This document shows positions 1 to 9,428 of a stretch of 60,416 nt of DNA, piece by piece; within the stretch, counting starts at the first letter, position 1, and each line of letters starts with the position of its first letter. The notes under the pieces are model-generated. The model saw only the letters and a list, made by a program, of their open reading frames with translations, did no database searches and was not told the DNA's origin. The position numbers were made by a program, and so were the translations under genes. Origin of the DNA: Phycisphaeraceae bacterium (GTDB taxonomy: Bacteria > Planctomycetota > Phycisphaerae > Phycisphaerales > Phycisphaeraceae); contig PBAS01000062.1 in assembly GCA_002716625.1 (NCBI GenBank), positions 1 to 60,416 on the forward strand, read 5' to 3'.

Positions 1-19
1 GGGGGGGGGGGGGGGGGGG
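1..19. other. poly-G run at window start, probable artefact
   Basis: The first 19 bases are all G. The reading frame of the following gene is open from base 19 on, so coding sequence begins directly after the run. A homopolymer of this length at the very end of a sequence is typical of no-signal calls in two-colour sequencing at a contig end. The bases should not be trusted as genomic. Confidence 0.75.
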
Positions 20-1107
20 ACGATGCTGAATACGGTCAGCATGACATTGAGATTATCGCGGAAATTAACGACGCGGCCCGCCTGACTGTCCAGCAGATTG
101 TGGCCCAGGCTCGGAAACTGGCTGCTGATGGCGCTGATGTCATTGACATTGGCTGTGATCCTCATGCCGATCGATCGGCGTGGTCCGGCATTGGTGGTGT
201 TGTCATGGAATTATGTGCCCGCGGTCACCGAGTGTCGGTCGACAGTTTTCATCCCGCGGAAGTGGCAATGGCATGCGCAGCCGGTGCTGAGTTGGTATTA
301 AGTGTAAATGCTTCAAATTGTGAAATGGCCTCGGATTGGGGGGCAGAAGTTGTCGTGATCCCCGATGATCCGCGGGATCCACGGTATCTGGTGAATCTTG
401 GGTCTACAGTTGACCGGCTTCATAAAGATGGCGTGAAATTCCGCATTGATCCGGTGATTGAGCCGATTGGATTTGGTTTTTCTGCATCCTTGGCCCGCTA
501 TCTGGAGGTGAGGCGGAAGTTTCCAGATGCTGCGATGATGATGGGCATTGCAAATATAACCGAGTTGACTGGTGCAGACTCTGCGGGAATCAATGCGCTT
601 CTCGTGGGGTTTTGCCAGGAGATTGACATACACAGTGTGTTGACCACGGAGGTTATCAACTGGGCGCAGTCATCGGTTCGGGAGATCAGCGTGGCACGGC
701 GCATGATGCACTTCGCGGTCATGAACAGGATCCTTCCGAAGGATATCAAGGAAGCTCTGGTACTGTTGCGCGACAAGCGTTTGCATTGCCATGATAAGGA
801 TGAGTTTGCCGGCTTGGCTGCCAGGCTTACAGATAAAAACATTCGTATCTATGCCGATGTGGTGCGTCATAAGCTTCATGCGATGAGCATGAAGCGTCAC
901 GTGATAGGTGATGATCCATTCCTTGTTTTTGATGAATTGGAAATTGATGACCCGTCTCATGCCTTTTATCTTGGTTATGAAATGGCCAAGGCCATGACGG
1001 CTATCACGTTGGGGAAAAACTACATACAGGATGAAGCGTTGGATTGGGGATTTCTTACTCGGGACGAGGTGAGCCATTACGAGCGTCGCAAGGGGAAATC
1101 AAAATAG
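1..1107 (+). CDS. DUF6513-type dihydropteroate synthase-related protein (5' partial)
   Basis: Partial gene: the frame is open through the left edge, so the N-terminus is missing. The visible part has a pterin-binding TIM-barrel look: a DVIDIGCDP strand and VSVDSFHP resemble the DIGxxSxxP and SxDxxxxxV signatures of dihydropteroate synthases, followed by a long C-terminal region of about 150 residues. Dihydropteroate synthase-related proteins of this kind lie in the tetrahydromethanopterin (H4MPT) gene sets of methylotrophs and planctomycetes. The next two genes (DUF447 protein and beta-RFAP synthase) belong to the same set, which supports a role in making or using H4MPT. The exact reaction is unknown to me; a role in pterin cofactor assembly is inferred. 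Confidence 0.75.
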   Translation, partial: GGGGGGDDAEYGQHDIEIIAEINDAARLTVQQIVAQARKLAADGADVIDIGCDPHADRSAWSGIGGVVMELCARGHRVSVDSFHPAEVAMACAAGAELVLSVNASNCEMASDWGAEVVVIPDDPRDPRYLVNLGSTVDRLHKDGVKFRIDPVIEPIGFGFSASLARYLEVRRKFPDAAMMMGIANITELTGADSAGINALLVGFCQEIDIHSVLTTEVINWAQSSVREISVARRMMHFAVMNRILPKDIKEALVLLRDKRLHCHDKDEFAGLAARLTDKNIRIYADVVRHKLHAMSMKRHVIGDDPFLVFDELEIDDPSHAFYLGYEMAKAMTAITLGKNYIQDEALDWGFLTRDEVSHYERRKGKSK

Positions 1108-1274
1108 TTTGTTTCCTGGTTGGCATGATAAGTTGCCCGGCGGGCTATTGTTTGCCGCCGGAGAAAATCTGCAGAAAATAAATGGGTGGCACGGATCTTC
1201 CAGTTTGGGGCGCGGCGGGTATGGAACAAGTACGCTTGGTGATGCGAAAACACCTTGGGCAAATGAGCTGAACG

Positions 1275-1883
1275 ATGGCCTTGGAAAGCAATCAGTGGAT
1301 TCTTGAAGGTGTCATGACCTCGTTGTGCCCCGGGCCATCGGATGCATCGCTGTTGGGGCGTGTCAATATTGCCCCCATGGGACCGATTGTGGATGCGGGT
1401 ATGCAGCAGTTTGTCCTGCGTCCATTTGTAACATCAACCACTTTTCATAATCTTAAAGTCACCCGGCAAGGGGTGTTTCATGTGGTCGATGATGTGTTGT
1501 TACTGGCTCGTGCCGCTATCGGGAAAATAAAATCTACGGTGGATGTGCAAGTGGAACCGGCCAGTCAGGTTGAGGGGTTGATCTTAACCAATGCTTGCAG
1601 ATATTATGAATTGCAGGTTGTTGATCTGTGTGATCAGCAGGAGCGGACGGCCATTAAGGCTCGTGTCGTTGCAGCCCGAACGCTGCGAGATTTTGTGGGG
1701 TTTAACCGGGCTCGGCACGCGGTCTTGGAGGCGGCTATTTTGGCCACGCGAGTGCATTTGACCGGTTCAGAGATGGTCTTGCTTGAATTGGAGCGGTTGC
1801 AGGTGATGGTCGACAAGACCGGTAGCGATCGTGAACATCGGGCGATGGACCTGTTACGGGATCATGTCAGGTCTCAAGCGTAA
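1275..1883 (+). CDS. DUF447 family protein, H4MPT-linked
   Basis: A 202-residue flavin-reductase-like (split-barrel) protein. The opening WILEGVMTSL followed by GRVNIAPMGPIVD is the characteristic start of the DUF447 family, whose members are found in methanogens and in bacteria with H4MPT-dependent C1 transfer. The start ATG at 1275 leaves a short leader before the conserved ILEG. It lies about 170 bp after the dihydropteroate synthase-like gene and 23 bp before the beta-RFAP synthase gene, consistent with one operon. The biochemical function of the family is not established; a role in H4MPT or C1 metabolism rests on gene neighbourhood. Confidence 0.8.
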   Translation: MALESNQWILEGVMTSLCPGPSDASLLGRVNIAPMGPIVDAGMQQFVLRPFVTSTTFHNLKVTRQGVFHVVDDVLLLARAAIGKIKSTVDVQVEPASQVEGLILTNACRYYELQVVDLCDQQERTAIKARVVAARTLRDFVGFNRARHAVLEAAILATRVHLTGSEMVLLELERLQVMVDKTGSDREHRAMDLLRDHVRSQA

Positions 1884-1906
1884 CATGAGATTATAGGTAG
1901 ATTAGG

Positions 1907-2878
1907 ATGATTGAAGTTCGCACGCCTTGCCGGCTACATTTTGGGCTACTTGCCTACAGTTCCGGTCAATCACGTCAGTATGGAGGTGTGGGTGTGATGA
2001 TTAAAAGGCCAGATATTGCGTTACGCGTCACATCGGCGGATACCTTTACCTCTGAAGGTCCGCTGGCTGATCGTGCTGCGGAATATGCGCGCCGGTTTGC
2101 GGCTCGATGTGGGCGACCGGTTGCAGGGGCGCATATACGTGTGTTAAGAGCGCCACGTCCCCACACTGGTTTGGGAACCGGCACGCAGCTGGGCATCGCT
2201 GTGGCAAAGGCATTATCTCAGATGATCGGCTGTGATAATGGTGGCCCAGCCAAGTTGGCAGGTCTTGTTGGTCGTGGACACCGAAGCGCTATTGGTACCC
2301 ATGGGTTTTTTACCGGTGGATTTATTGTTGAGGGCGGTAAGGTGGAATCTGAGAACTTGTCTCCACTTGTGGTGCAGCAAGCCTTCCCGTCCAACTGGCG
2401 GATTGTTTTGGTCTGCCCAAATCATTTGGCAGGTCTGGCTGGTGATAGGGAAATAAAAGCATTTGCTTCGATGTCGTCCATTAGCGATGAGGCCACATCA
2501 CGAATGTGCCGACTGGTTCTACTGGCGTTGACGCCGGCGTTGCTTGAACAGGATCTCGAAGGTTTTGGCCAGGCACTGTATGAACTGCAGCAGGTTGCTG
2601 GATCATGCTTTAAGCAGGCTCAGGGCGGGGTGTACGCAGATCGCTTGCTTGAGCAGGTTGTGCATTTCATACGTGGCCACGGTGTTTACGGTGTTGGCCA
2701 AAGCTCCTGGGGGCCCTCGCTTTATGCGGTGGTGGGTGATGAGGATCATGCGACGGAATTGGCAGGTCGAATTCAAAAGAAATTTCAATTCAGTCCCGGG
2801 GAAGTCATGGTTACATCAGCGGATAATCGTGGAGCAACTGTGCAGCCTGGTGCGATGCCGGCTGGGTCATTGTCTTGA
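1907..2878 (+). CDS. beta-ribofuranosylaminobenzene 5'-phosphate synthase (GHMP family)
   Basis: A 323-residue GHMP-superfamily protein. It opens with IEVRTPCRLHFGLL, has the ATP-loop-like PHTGLGTGTQLG at about residues 85-96, and a C-terminal GVYGVGQSSWGPSLYAVV. These match beta-RFAP synthase, which joins p-hydroxy- or p-aminobenzoate to phosphoribosyl pyrophosphate in the first committed step of methanopterin synthesis. An AGG-rich stretch precedes the ATG. Together with the two upstream genes it indicates that this bacterium makes H4MPT for formaldehyde oxidation or C1 transfer, as known for planctomycetes and methylotrophic proteobacteria. Confidence 0.88.
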   Translation: MIEVRTPCRLHFGLLAYSSGQSRQYGGVGVMIKRPDIALRVTSADTFTSEGPLADRAAEYARRFAARCGRPVAGAHIRVLRAPRPHTGLGTGTQLGIAVAKALSQMIGCDNGGPAKLAGLVGRGHRSAIGTHGFFTGGFIVEGGKVESENLSPLVVQQAFPSNWRIVLVCPNHLAGLAGDREIKAFASMSSISDEATSRMCRLVLLALTPALLEQDLEGFGQALYELQQVAGSCFKQAQGGVYADRLLEQVVHFIRGHGVYGVGQSSWGPSLYAVVGDEDHATELAGRIQKKFQFSPGEVMVTSADNRGATVQPGAMPAGSLS

Positions 2879-2989
2879 ATGTGATTGCCGGTATTTGCAA
2901 TAAACGTCGCAATAGCAGTGTCGTAACATATTGATTCGCGAGTTATCTCATTGACGACTAACTTGTAATTCTGACAGTTTACAGGGTAG

Positions 2990-4618
2990 TTATGATTCCT
3001 GCGGCATTTCCTTGACGGCGTTGCCTGGGACATCGTCTCCCGTGCTTACTGGCCTGCTATGTTGTGTGGGGGCTTGTTTTGAAATCCGGATCTCATGACT
3101 TTTGCCGCCATCGATGCGGACAACAGGTTCTGGTGATTCGCTGCATCGGCATTCCTGGATGGATGTTTCCGTGGCCTGGTTCAGCCATATCATGGCGCGA
3201 GCCGATGTAGACCGGTCGGCCCAAACTTGTCGGATGTCTGCCCGGTGAATGTGGTTGAGGATCATGGGACAGCGGTCCTCTTTGCCGGTGTAACGGAGTT
3301 GAATGCCGTCCACCTGTAGGTTGTTGACATAACGCACAAGCAAGCCGTAGGCGGGAGGTGTGCTATTGACCCAGTATGAGGTGTACTGCTGCCCGGCTTC
3401 TTGGATGTTCGTAAGTGTGTCATCATGGACCTGTCCGCCGCCGGTAAATTCAAGGTTGATCTGGTTCAACGAAATGTTCTCGATGGGCCGGGTGGGAAGC
3501 CCGACAATGGCGCAGCCAGCCGGCCCCGCCTTGGTCGCCTGGATGTTGTTTAGTTGGATATTTCGAATGAAACCGGGCTGGGCCGTTTTGCTTTTACTGC
3601 GGAAGTGTCGTGGGATATTGCCGAGGCATATATGGATGGGGACTCCGACATTAGACATGATGATGTTGGAAATTGTCACGCCGTCGATGGTGCCGCCATC
3701 AATGATTCTCAGGTCGACCCCGCTTTTTTTTGTGTGATGAACAATGCAGTTGGTGATGGAGATGTTCTTGAATCCACCATAGGATTCAGTTCCAAATTTC
3801 AGTGCATTGGTGTCACTTGTCAGGGTACAGTTTGAGACGGTTGCATTTGTGGTCATGTGATTCGATGTACTCTTGAAAACAATGCAATCATCTTTGGAAT
3901 CAATATGGCAGTTATTGATTCGTGTGTGATCGCAGCCATCAATATTGAGTCCGTCATTATTCCCGATGGTCCGACTGTGGACATGAATGCCGTCGATATT
4001 GATGTCGTGGCATGCAAGGTACCATTGCGTCCACATGGCGCCGCCCTTGAATGTTACATTCTGGATGGTGATGTGCCTGCACTGGGCAAACCGCAAGACA
4101 AATGGGCGTTGTTTGTGTTGGCGGATTGGGACATGGATGAATTCAGATCCCTGGCCGTCAATAATACCATGTCCGGTGATTGCGATATGTGATTCATTCT
4201 CGGCATAGATCAGGCTCTTGTCATTCTGGTCATTGATAACGGATCTGGTTGCAGGTGTGTGGGGTATGTATTGCTGGATGTCACTGCTACCCAGCAATGT
4301 GGCTCCGGTGCTCAGGTGTAGTGTGACGCGGCTTCGTAGGAGGATCGTGCCGGACAGGTAGACGCCATCGGGAAAAATGACGGTGCCACCGCCCTGGCGG
4401 CTACAGGTATCAATGGTTTCCTGGATTGGTTGGGTGTCAAGCGAATGGCCATCGCCGACAGCACCGTAAGATCGCACGTCAAATACCGGGGTGGGTATGG
4501 GGGAGGGATTGGGGAATTGTGGTTCTTGGGGGTGCATTGGTCGTGGGTCCGCATATGCCCGATGGGCATTGTATGCCGTGATGGCTGGTCTTGATTGCGG
4601 TTCGCTATGAGCTCGCAA
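2990..4618 (-). CDS. glycoside hydrolase family 28-like protein (polygalacturonase type)
   Basis: A right-handed beta-helix protein of up to 542 residues. After a Pro-rich N-terminus comes FDVRSYGAVGDG, the usual opening of pectate-lyase-superfamily helices. NNDGLNIDGC, SKDDCIVFKS and LKFGTESYGG follow in the order expected for the NTD, DD and G-x-ES sites of GH28 polygalacturonases, so the catalytic aspartates appear present. Substrate could be homogalacturonan, rhamnogalacturonan or a related uronate polymer. No convincing signal peptide is visible at the TTG start; an ATG at 4537 is an alternative. It lies downstream of the adaptor and chain-length genes on the same strand, so it may instead trim a self-made exopolysaccharide. 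Confidence 0.8.
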   Translation of the reverse strand: MRAHSEPQSRPAITAYNAHRAYADPRPMHPQEPQFPNPSPIPTPVFDVRSYGAVGDGHSLDTQPIQETIDTCSRQGGGTVIFPDGVYLSGTILLRSRVTLHLSTGATLLGSSDIQQYIPHTPATRSVINDQNDKSLIYAENESHIAITGHGIIDGQGSEFIHVPIRQHKQRPFVLRFAQCRHITIQNVTFKGGAMWTQWYLACHDINIDGIHVHSRTIGNNDGLNIDGCDHTRINNCHIDSKDDCIVFKSTSNHMTTNATVSNCTLTSDTNALKFGTESYGGFKNISITNCIVHHTKKSGVDLRIIDGGTIDGVTISNIIMSNVGVPIHICLGNIPRHFRSKSKTAQPGFIRNIQLNNIQATKAGPAGCAIVGLPTRPIENISLNQINLEFTGGGQVHDDTLTNIQEAGQQYTSYWVNSTPPAYGLLVRYVNNLQVDGIQLRYTGKEDRCPMILNHIHRADIRQVWADRSTSARAMIWLNQATETSIQECRCSESPEPVVRIDGGKSHEIRISKQAPTQHSRPVSTGDDVPGNAVKEMPQES

Positions 4619-4790
4619 GGATGCTGGTTTTTCTTTCCGATTGTTCAGGGTGAGGATCTTGCGCCCTTATTGCCATGCGGCCGGGGTTCTTGAACTGCAA
4701 AGGCATGATGGTTTGCGGCTCCAGGTCTTGCGTGCCAGCATTGCAATGGTCGCTTGGCGATTTGTGGTGCGTCGTTTGTCCCGTTGTGCG

Positions 4791-5726
4791 CTATTGTACT
4801 TTCCGGTGCCCGGCATTTTGGGTAGCAGGGAGTTCTACCTGTTGGTTTGCGTTGGATGTTATGGCGATCAAGCCGGCTTGTGGTTTTGTTGATGCGGTGG
4901 GATCATGGGGAGATGGCAGTAATAGCTTTACGTGGCTGCCGACAAGTAAACCGTGGTTGTTCTTAACCTGGACCTGGATATGGCGGGTGTCTGTAGCGTG
5001 ATCAATGGTCTTCGAAATGTGAACGATCCGTCCGTGGATAGGTTGATGTTGGCCGGGGGCTTGGATTAATGTAGTGTTGCCGGTCTTTAATTGGCGGGTT
5101 TTCTCTGTGGGTATCGTGGCGTAAATCTGGATTGTTTGATGATTCACCAAGCGTACAATCGGTTTGCCGGGTTTGATGTGGGTGCCAGTAGAGACGGTCA
5201 CAGTTTCAATGGTGCCATCATGTTCTGCCCGTAGTTTATACCGAGCTTGGTGGGCTAGCAGCCGTTCAAGGTTTTGTTCTTCCATAAGGCGATGTTCTTT
5301 GACACGTGCCAGTTCCAGTTCTGCTAACTTGCGATGAATTTGTGTTTTGGTTTTCTTTTGCTTGTTGTTGTTGGTCGCACGATTGGTGTATTGCTGGTTC
5401 GCGTCTTCCTCTTCGAGTATGGCGAGCAATAGTCTCTGGGTCGCAATTTGCTCATCGGTATTGTTGTTGAGCTTCAGTTTTGAAATATTCAGCAGGTGCG
5501 TGTGTGCCTCGTGGTCCAACTCAACAAGGACTTGTCCCGCTTTAACGGTGGATCCGGGTTTCACCAGTACACTGGAAATCCGACCTGGGATGGTAAATGC
5601 TAGTTCGGCATCATAATTTGCCTGTGTGATGGCATCGAAGGTGTCCATTCCATTTGATGCAAAGGCCGGCATGGCAAGCGTGAAGGCAAAAAGCATTCTA
5701 AGATTTAGGGATTGCTGGCACGACAT
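4791..5726 (-). CDS. HlyD/RND-type periplasmic adaptor protein
   Basis: About 311 residues. A hydrophobic signal (LRMLFAFTLAMPAFASN) leads into a biotinyl-lipoyl half-motif (IPGRISSVLVKPGSTVKAGQ), a long charged alpha-helical hairpin rich in Gln, Asn and Lys, and a second lipoyl half (AEHDGTIETVTVSTGTHIKPG) with a beta-barrel after it. This is the layout of membrane-fusion proteins that bridge inner-membrane exporters to the outer membrane. The start at 5726 is chosen because GAGG lies six bases upstream; the frame also runs back to 5762. It follows the Wzz/kinase-like gene with almost no gap, so the pair is probably an exopolysaccharide export module. No transporter partner is adjacent. Confidence 0.8.
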   Translation of the reverse strand: MSCQQSLNLRMLFAFTLAMPAFASNGMDTFDAITQANYDAELAFTIPGRISSVLVKPGSTVKAGQVLVELDHEAHTHLLNISKLKLNNNTDEQIATQRLLLAILEEEDANQQYTNRATNNNKQKKTKTQIHRKLAELELARVKEHRLMEEQNLERLLAHQARYKLRAEHDGTIETVTVSTGTHIKPGKPIVRLVNHQTIQIYATIPTEKTRQLKTGNTTLIQAPGQHQPIHGRIVHISKTIDHATDTRHIQVQVKNNHGLLVGSHVKLLLPSPHDPTASTKPQAGLIAITSNANQQVELPATQNAGHRKVQ

Positions 5727-5758
5727 TAGGCACCTCTTTTGATTAGTGATTCTCATGT

Positions 5759-8344
5759 TCAAAGCTTGTGTGTTTTCTCGGTGGACATCTCGTTGATCTG
5801 CTGCATCATGGTTGCTTCCTGAAGCAAGTCATCCAGTGCTTGATCGAGTTCGTCATCATCGGCAATGGTCCTAGGTATTCCGGGTGCTGGTTGGTCATGG
5901 TGATGGTGAGGTTCAAGGTGCTCTATTGGTGCTTGATCGATCAGGCTATCCAGTAGCTTGTTATCTTCAGGACAGGGTAAATCAGTAGCAATGGCATGGT
6001 CTTGTGTTTGAAGTTGTTGATTGGCGCTTGTGTTGGCAATAGCGGGTGGGGGTGTCATCTGTTGGGGGCAGTCCGTCTGATAAAGGTCAGCTTGTTGATG
6101 AACCGCGGCAGCTAGCAGCCCGGCTCCAGCGCCGGCATGCTGGGGAAATAGTTTGGTGGGTTGACGTGGTGTCTGGTTTTGATTGCGTGGAGCGGAAAGT
6201 TGAGGGCGTGCATGCTGTCGGGCTGGGTAAACACATAGATCTGCGGTGGCGGCGCGATTGAATATCGTGCCGGTAATCTGGGCTCCAACTTGTTTAAGGT
6301 GCGAGATGGTATGGTTAAATTGGTTCTGGGGTTGGCCGCGGTTTGCGACAAGGATGACACCATCAACTTCACTGGTCACCAAGAGCGCTTCTACACTACC
6401 GGGGACCACCCCTGTATCGAACAGGATGATGTCATATAGCTCGCGTGCCTGTTCAATCAGGCTTCGGACAAACTTGCCGGACATTTTGCTGATGTGACGT
6501 GGTTCCCCTGCTAGGGCGGGTAGAATCGAGAGGCCATCAATAACACTGTCAACCACGCAGTCGGTTAATGCGGCGCCTTTGAGCATGGCAATCAGGCCGA
6601 GTCTCACATCGTCGGTAAAAAGCAAGATGTCGGTATGGGTTTGGTCAAGGTATCCCATTTCGATCATGGCCTCATCCATGCTCTGCCTGGGTGGTTCCTG
6701 GGATGTCTCAGGTCCCTGGCTGGTTCCGTTCAGCAGAACGCGGCCGGCCAAATCGCAGTCAACCACCAGTGTTTTGGTTCCGGAAAGTGCTAATGCGGAG
6801 CCAAGGGCCACCGTAAGGCTGGTTTTACCTGCGTTGTTGCTTGAACTGGTAATTGCAAATGTCTTCTGGTTTTTGGCTTCTGCCCTGATTTGAATCTGTG
6901 CTCGGATCTCATGGAGGGATAGCGCTGTCAATTGTGAGTCAGTATATTTGATGTTCTTGCCCGCAATGATTGGTACGGTTCCAAGAAGTGGTTCAGCCTC
7001 AGGGCTAAGGGATGTGGATTGAGGCCGCAGCATACGCGGGTTGAGCAGTCCGATCATCCACGCAGAGAGCATGCCAAGGGATAATCCACTCAAGCTGCCG
7101 ATCATGGCCCCACGGGGCCGTTGATCTAGGTAGGGTTCCGATGGCAAATTTCCATAATGAACGGCAATTTGACTCCTGGTGGTTTGGTCCGAGCGATTTA
7201 ATCGTTTTTCAATGACTTTAATCTGACTTTTGATCTCGGTGGTGGCATCTCTAAGTGTTTCCGCTTCCTTCATCTTTTGCGCAAGCAGTGACAGTTCAGT
7301 ATTTGCCTGTTGATAGATAAGGCTCATCTTTAGACGACGCTGGCGTAGTTCGCCGAGCGATAGTGCGCCATGTGTGATATCCGGCATCGCGGTAAGGCGT
7401 GTATTGATTTTTTTATTTAGAAATTCAAGGTCATTCAAGTGGGATTGGATCGTTGGAGCATTACGTCCCATACGTTGGCGAAGAATGGTCAGTTTGTGTT
7501 CTATTTCCTGTTTCCGAGCAACCCACTGGGTCATGAGGGGGTCAACTGTTGCCAGTTGGGAGGCCTGAGCCGGTTTTTGGGGTGTCGATCCCTTGGCCTC
7601 AGGTTCCTGCATATTGGCAAAGGCGATCTTGATTTCTGTCAGTTGGGATCCGATCGTGCGGATTTCGTTTAACTTGGCGGCATGTTGTTCATTGAGCGAT
7701 ACAGGTCCAGCAGTTTTGGTGATGGTGGTGATTTGGCTGTTCAATGATAGGAGCTTGGTCCGAAGTTCATGGAGTTCCTGTTGTTGGTTCGGTAATGTCG
7801 GTTCTTTGATGTTGGGTAGGTTTAGGTAGGCGGTAATAAGTGAGTTGACAGCTGCCTGCGCCACCCTGGGGTTGGTGTCCTGGAAGGAAATTTGAATATG
7901 GCGACCGCCAGGTATTGGAGAGGATATTTTTAGTTTCTCATGAAGATATCTGATGGATCGATGGTTTTGGCGCCCTCCCGTTAAAATCCATTCATTTGAT
8001 GCTGCTGCTTTGGCAACAAGATCCTGGTTGTGTAAAGCTCGTATCTGCTGGTCGATGTGATCTTTAAAATTGTTGTTCAAATGACGTCGTGTAGTTTGGT
8101 TGGTGTTCTGGGATGGCATGGGTCTGATTTCAATTGCTGCGACGCTGCGATACTCTGGACGCGCAATGGCATACCCGACCCCACTGCCTAGCACCACTCC
8201 AAGGAGAGCAAGCAGGATCAACTGGCGAAATTGATCACGCAAGTGATTCAATGATTGCTGCAATCTCGTACGAACTGAGTGGCCTTGGCTTATTCTGCTG
8301 GCTGCAGTTGTATCTAGTATTTGCGCACATGGCGGCGATGGCAT
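5759..8344 (-). CDS. Wzz chain-length determinant fused to BY-kinase-like ATPase
   Basis: 861 residues. A membrane segment at about residues 40-60 (LILLALLGVVLGSGVGYAI) starts a Wzz domain, followed by coiled-coil periplasmic sequence and a second membrane segment (GSLSGLSLGMLSAWMIGLL) near residue 415. The cytoplasmic half is a CpsD/CapB-like P-loop ATPase: Walker A (SSNNAGKTSLT), Walker A' (TLVVDCDLAG) and Walker B (YDIILFDTG). Such fusions control polymer length and export of capsule or exopolysaccharide. The 170-residue C-terminal tail is rich in Gln, His, Asp and Pro and has only two isolated Tyr, so the usual autophosphorylated tyrosine cluster is missing. AGGAGG four bases before the ATG supports the start. 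Confidence 0.85.
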   Translation of the reverse strand: MPSPPCAQILDTTAASRISQGHSVRTRLQQSLNHLRDQFRQLILLALLGVVLGSGVGYAIARPEYRSVAAIEIRPMPSQNTNQTTRRHLNNNFKDHIDQQIRALHNQDLVAKAAASNEWILTGGRQNHRSIRYLHEKLKISSPIPGGRHIQISFQDTNPRVAQAAVNSLITAYLNLPNIKEPTLPNQQQELHELRTKLLSLNSQITTITKTAGPVSLNEQHAAKLNEIRTIGSQLTEIKIAFANMQEPEAKGSTPQKPAQASQLATVDPLMTQWVARKQEIEHKLTILRQRMGRNAPTIQSHLNDLEFLNKKINTRLTAMPDITHGALSLGELRQRRLKMSLIYQQANTELSLLAQKMKEAETLRDATTEIKSQIKVIEKRLNRSDQTTRSQIAVHYGNLPSEPYLDQRPRGAMIGSLSGLSLGMLSAWMIGLLNPRMLRPQSTSLSPEAEPLLGTVPIIAGKNIKYTDSQLTALSLHEIRAQIQIRAEAKNQKTFAITSSSNNAGKTSLTVALGSALALSGTKTLVVDCDLAGRVLLNGTSQGPETSQEPPRQSMDEAMIEMGYLDQTHTDILLFTDDVRLGLIAMLKGAALTDCVVDSVIDGLSILPALAGEPRHISKMSGKFVRSLIEQARELYDIILFDTGVVPGSVEALLVTSEVDGVILVANRGQPQNQFNHTISHLKQVGAQITGTIFNRAATADLCVYPARQHARPQLSAPRNQNQTPRQPTKLFPQHAGAGAGLLAAAVHQQADLYQTDCPQQMTPPPAIANTSANQQLQTQDHAIATDLPCPEDNKLLDSLIDQAPIEHLEPHHHHDQPAPGIPRTIADDDELDQALDDLLQEATMMQQINEMSTEKTHKL

Positions 8345-8598
8345 AAATCCTCCTGGTGTGTTGTTCTAGTCACAAGCGATTATCCGGCCCCAATGGGGTC
8401 GCGACCGGGTCGAAACGCCTGCAGTGGAACTGCACGATTTGATTTGATCCTTGTCAGTCGCCTTCTCTGCTTTCATGTGAATCGGTTTGGAAATCAATTT
8501 ACGCCCTTGGCGGCTTCGGGACAAGTACTATGCAAAGTTGCATCATTTGTCACAATTACAGTTGGTCGACCGCAGGTGAGTGATGCTGGAAAATGATA

Positions 8599-8619
8599 CT
8601 TGGGCAGGACCTGTCCAAG
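8599..8619 (-). terminator. hairpin after menG/ubiE
   Basis: A 10-bp stem with a single central base (8599-8608 and 8610-8619, one G-T pair) lies about 20 bases past the stop codon of the methyltransferase gene on the minus strand. A short T-containing stretch follows in the direction of transcription. It probably ends the M48-menG transcript before the exopolysaccharide genes. The T-tract is weak, so the call is moderate. Confidence 0.45.
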
Positions 8620-8639
8620 TTCGGGCTTCCTGTATGGAA

Positions 8640-9401
8640 TTACTTGCGAAATCCGTGATAGATCACGGCAATTCCTGCGGTTAATGGGTTTGCTGTCACA
8701 TTCGTGAATCCAGCCTGCCGGATTAGGTGAAGAAGATCGCTGCGTTCCATGAAGGTGTTGACACTGCTGGGAAGGTACTTGTATGCCCCACTGCGATCAC
8801 GAGCTAAAAGGGCTGCTGTTCGGGGTAAAACATGATGGAAGTACATGTTATATGCGGCTCGAAGCAGTCTGTTGTTTGGCAGGCCGAATTCAAGGATCAG
8901 CAGACGGCCACCTGGTCGTAGAACGCGGTGGAATTGTTGAAGGGTGGTAACCGGATCTGTCACATTTCGGATTCCAAAGGCGATACTGACAACATCAATA
9001 CAGTTGGAGCCAATTGGTAGGGCCATGGCATCACCTGCGCAGTATCGGCAATCACTTAATGGATGGTCAGATTGGGATACGGTCTTTTGTCCAGCAAGTT
9101 GAAGCATGGGAAGCGTGAAATCCACTCCAATGACCTGTCGAACACCTGCAGTTGCAAAAGCAAGGGTCAAATCACCCGTGCCACAGGCTACATCGAGAAC
9201 CACATCACCCGGGCATATGTCTGCAAGCATCACGGCATGGCGTCGCCATGCCTGGTCCCGCCAAAGTGAATGGACACGGTTGTTTAGATCATAACTGGGT
9301 GCGATTGCCGCAAACATATCCTTGACCCGGCGGGCCTTGTCGGCGACGTGGTGGGGTTGGGCAAGATTGCTATCGTGCCAAACTTTGGTTCGAGTGGTCA
9401 T
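8640..9401 (-). CDS. ubiE: demethylmenaquinone/ubiquinone methyltransferase MenG/UbiE
   Basis: A 253-residue class I SAM-dependent methyltransferase. VLDVACGTGDLTLAFA is motif I, VIGVDFTLPML carries the acidic residue that binds SAM ribose, and the UbiE signatures YDLNNRVHSLWRD and RPGGRLLILEFG are present. The enzyme C-methylates the quinone ring in the last steps of menaquinone (or ubiquinone) synthesis; menaquinone is the expected quinone in planctomycetes. It starts 27 bp after the M48 protease gene on the same strand, so the two are probably co-transcribed. No strong Shine-Dalgarno is visible. Confidence 0.9.
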   Translation of the reverse strand: MTTRTKVWHDSNLAQPHHVADKARRVKDMFAAIAPSYDLNNRVHSLWRDQAWRRHAVMLADICPGDVVLDVACGTGDLTLAFATAGVRQVIGVDFTLPMLQLAGQKTVSQSDHPLSDCRYCAGDAMALPIGSNCIDVVSIAFGIRNVTDPVTTLQQFHRVLRPGGRLLILEFGLPNNRLLRAAYNMYFHHVLPRTAALLARDRSGAYKYLPSSVNTFMERSDLLHLIRQAGFTNVTANPLTAGIAVIYHGFRK

Positions 9402-9428
9402 GAACAGGTCCGAGAGAATGATAACGTT

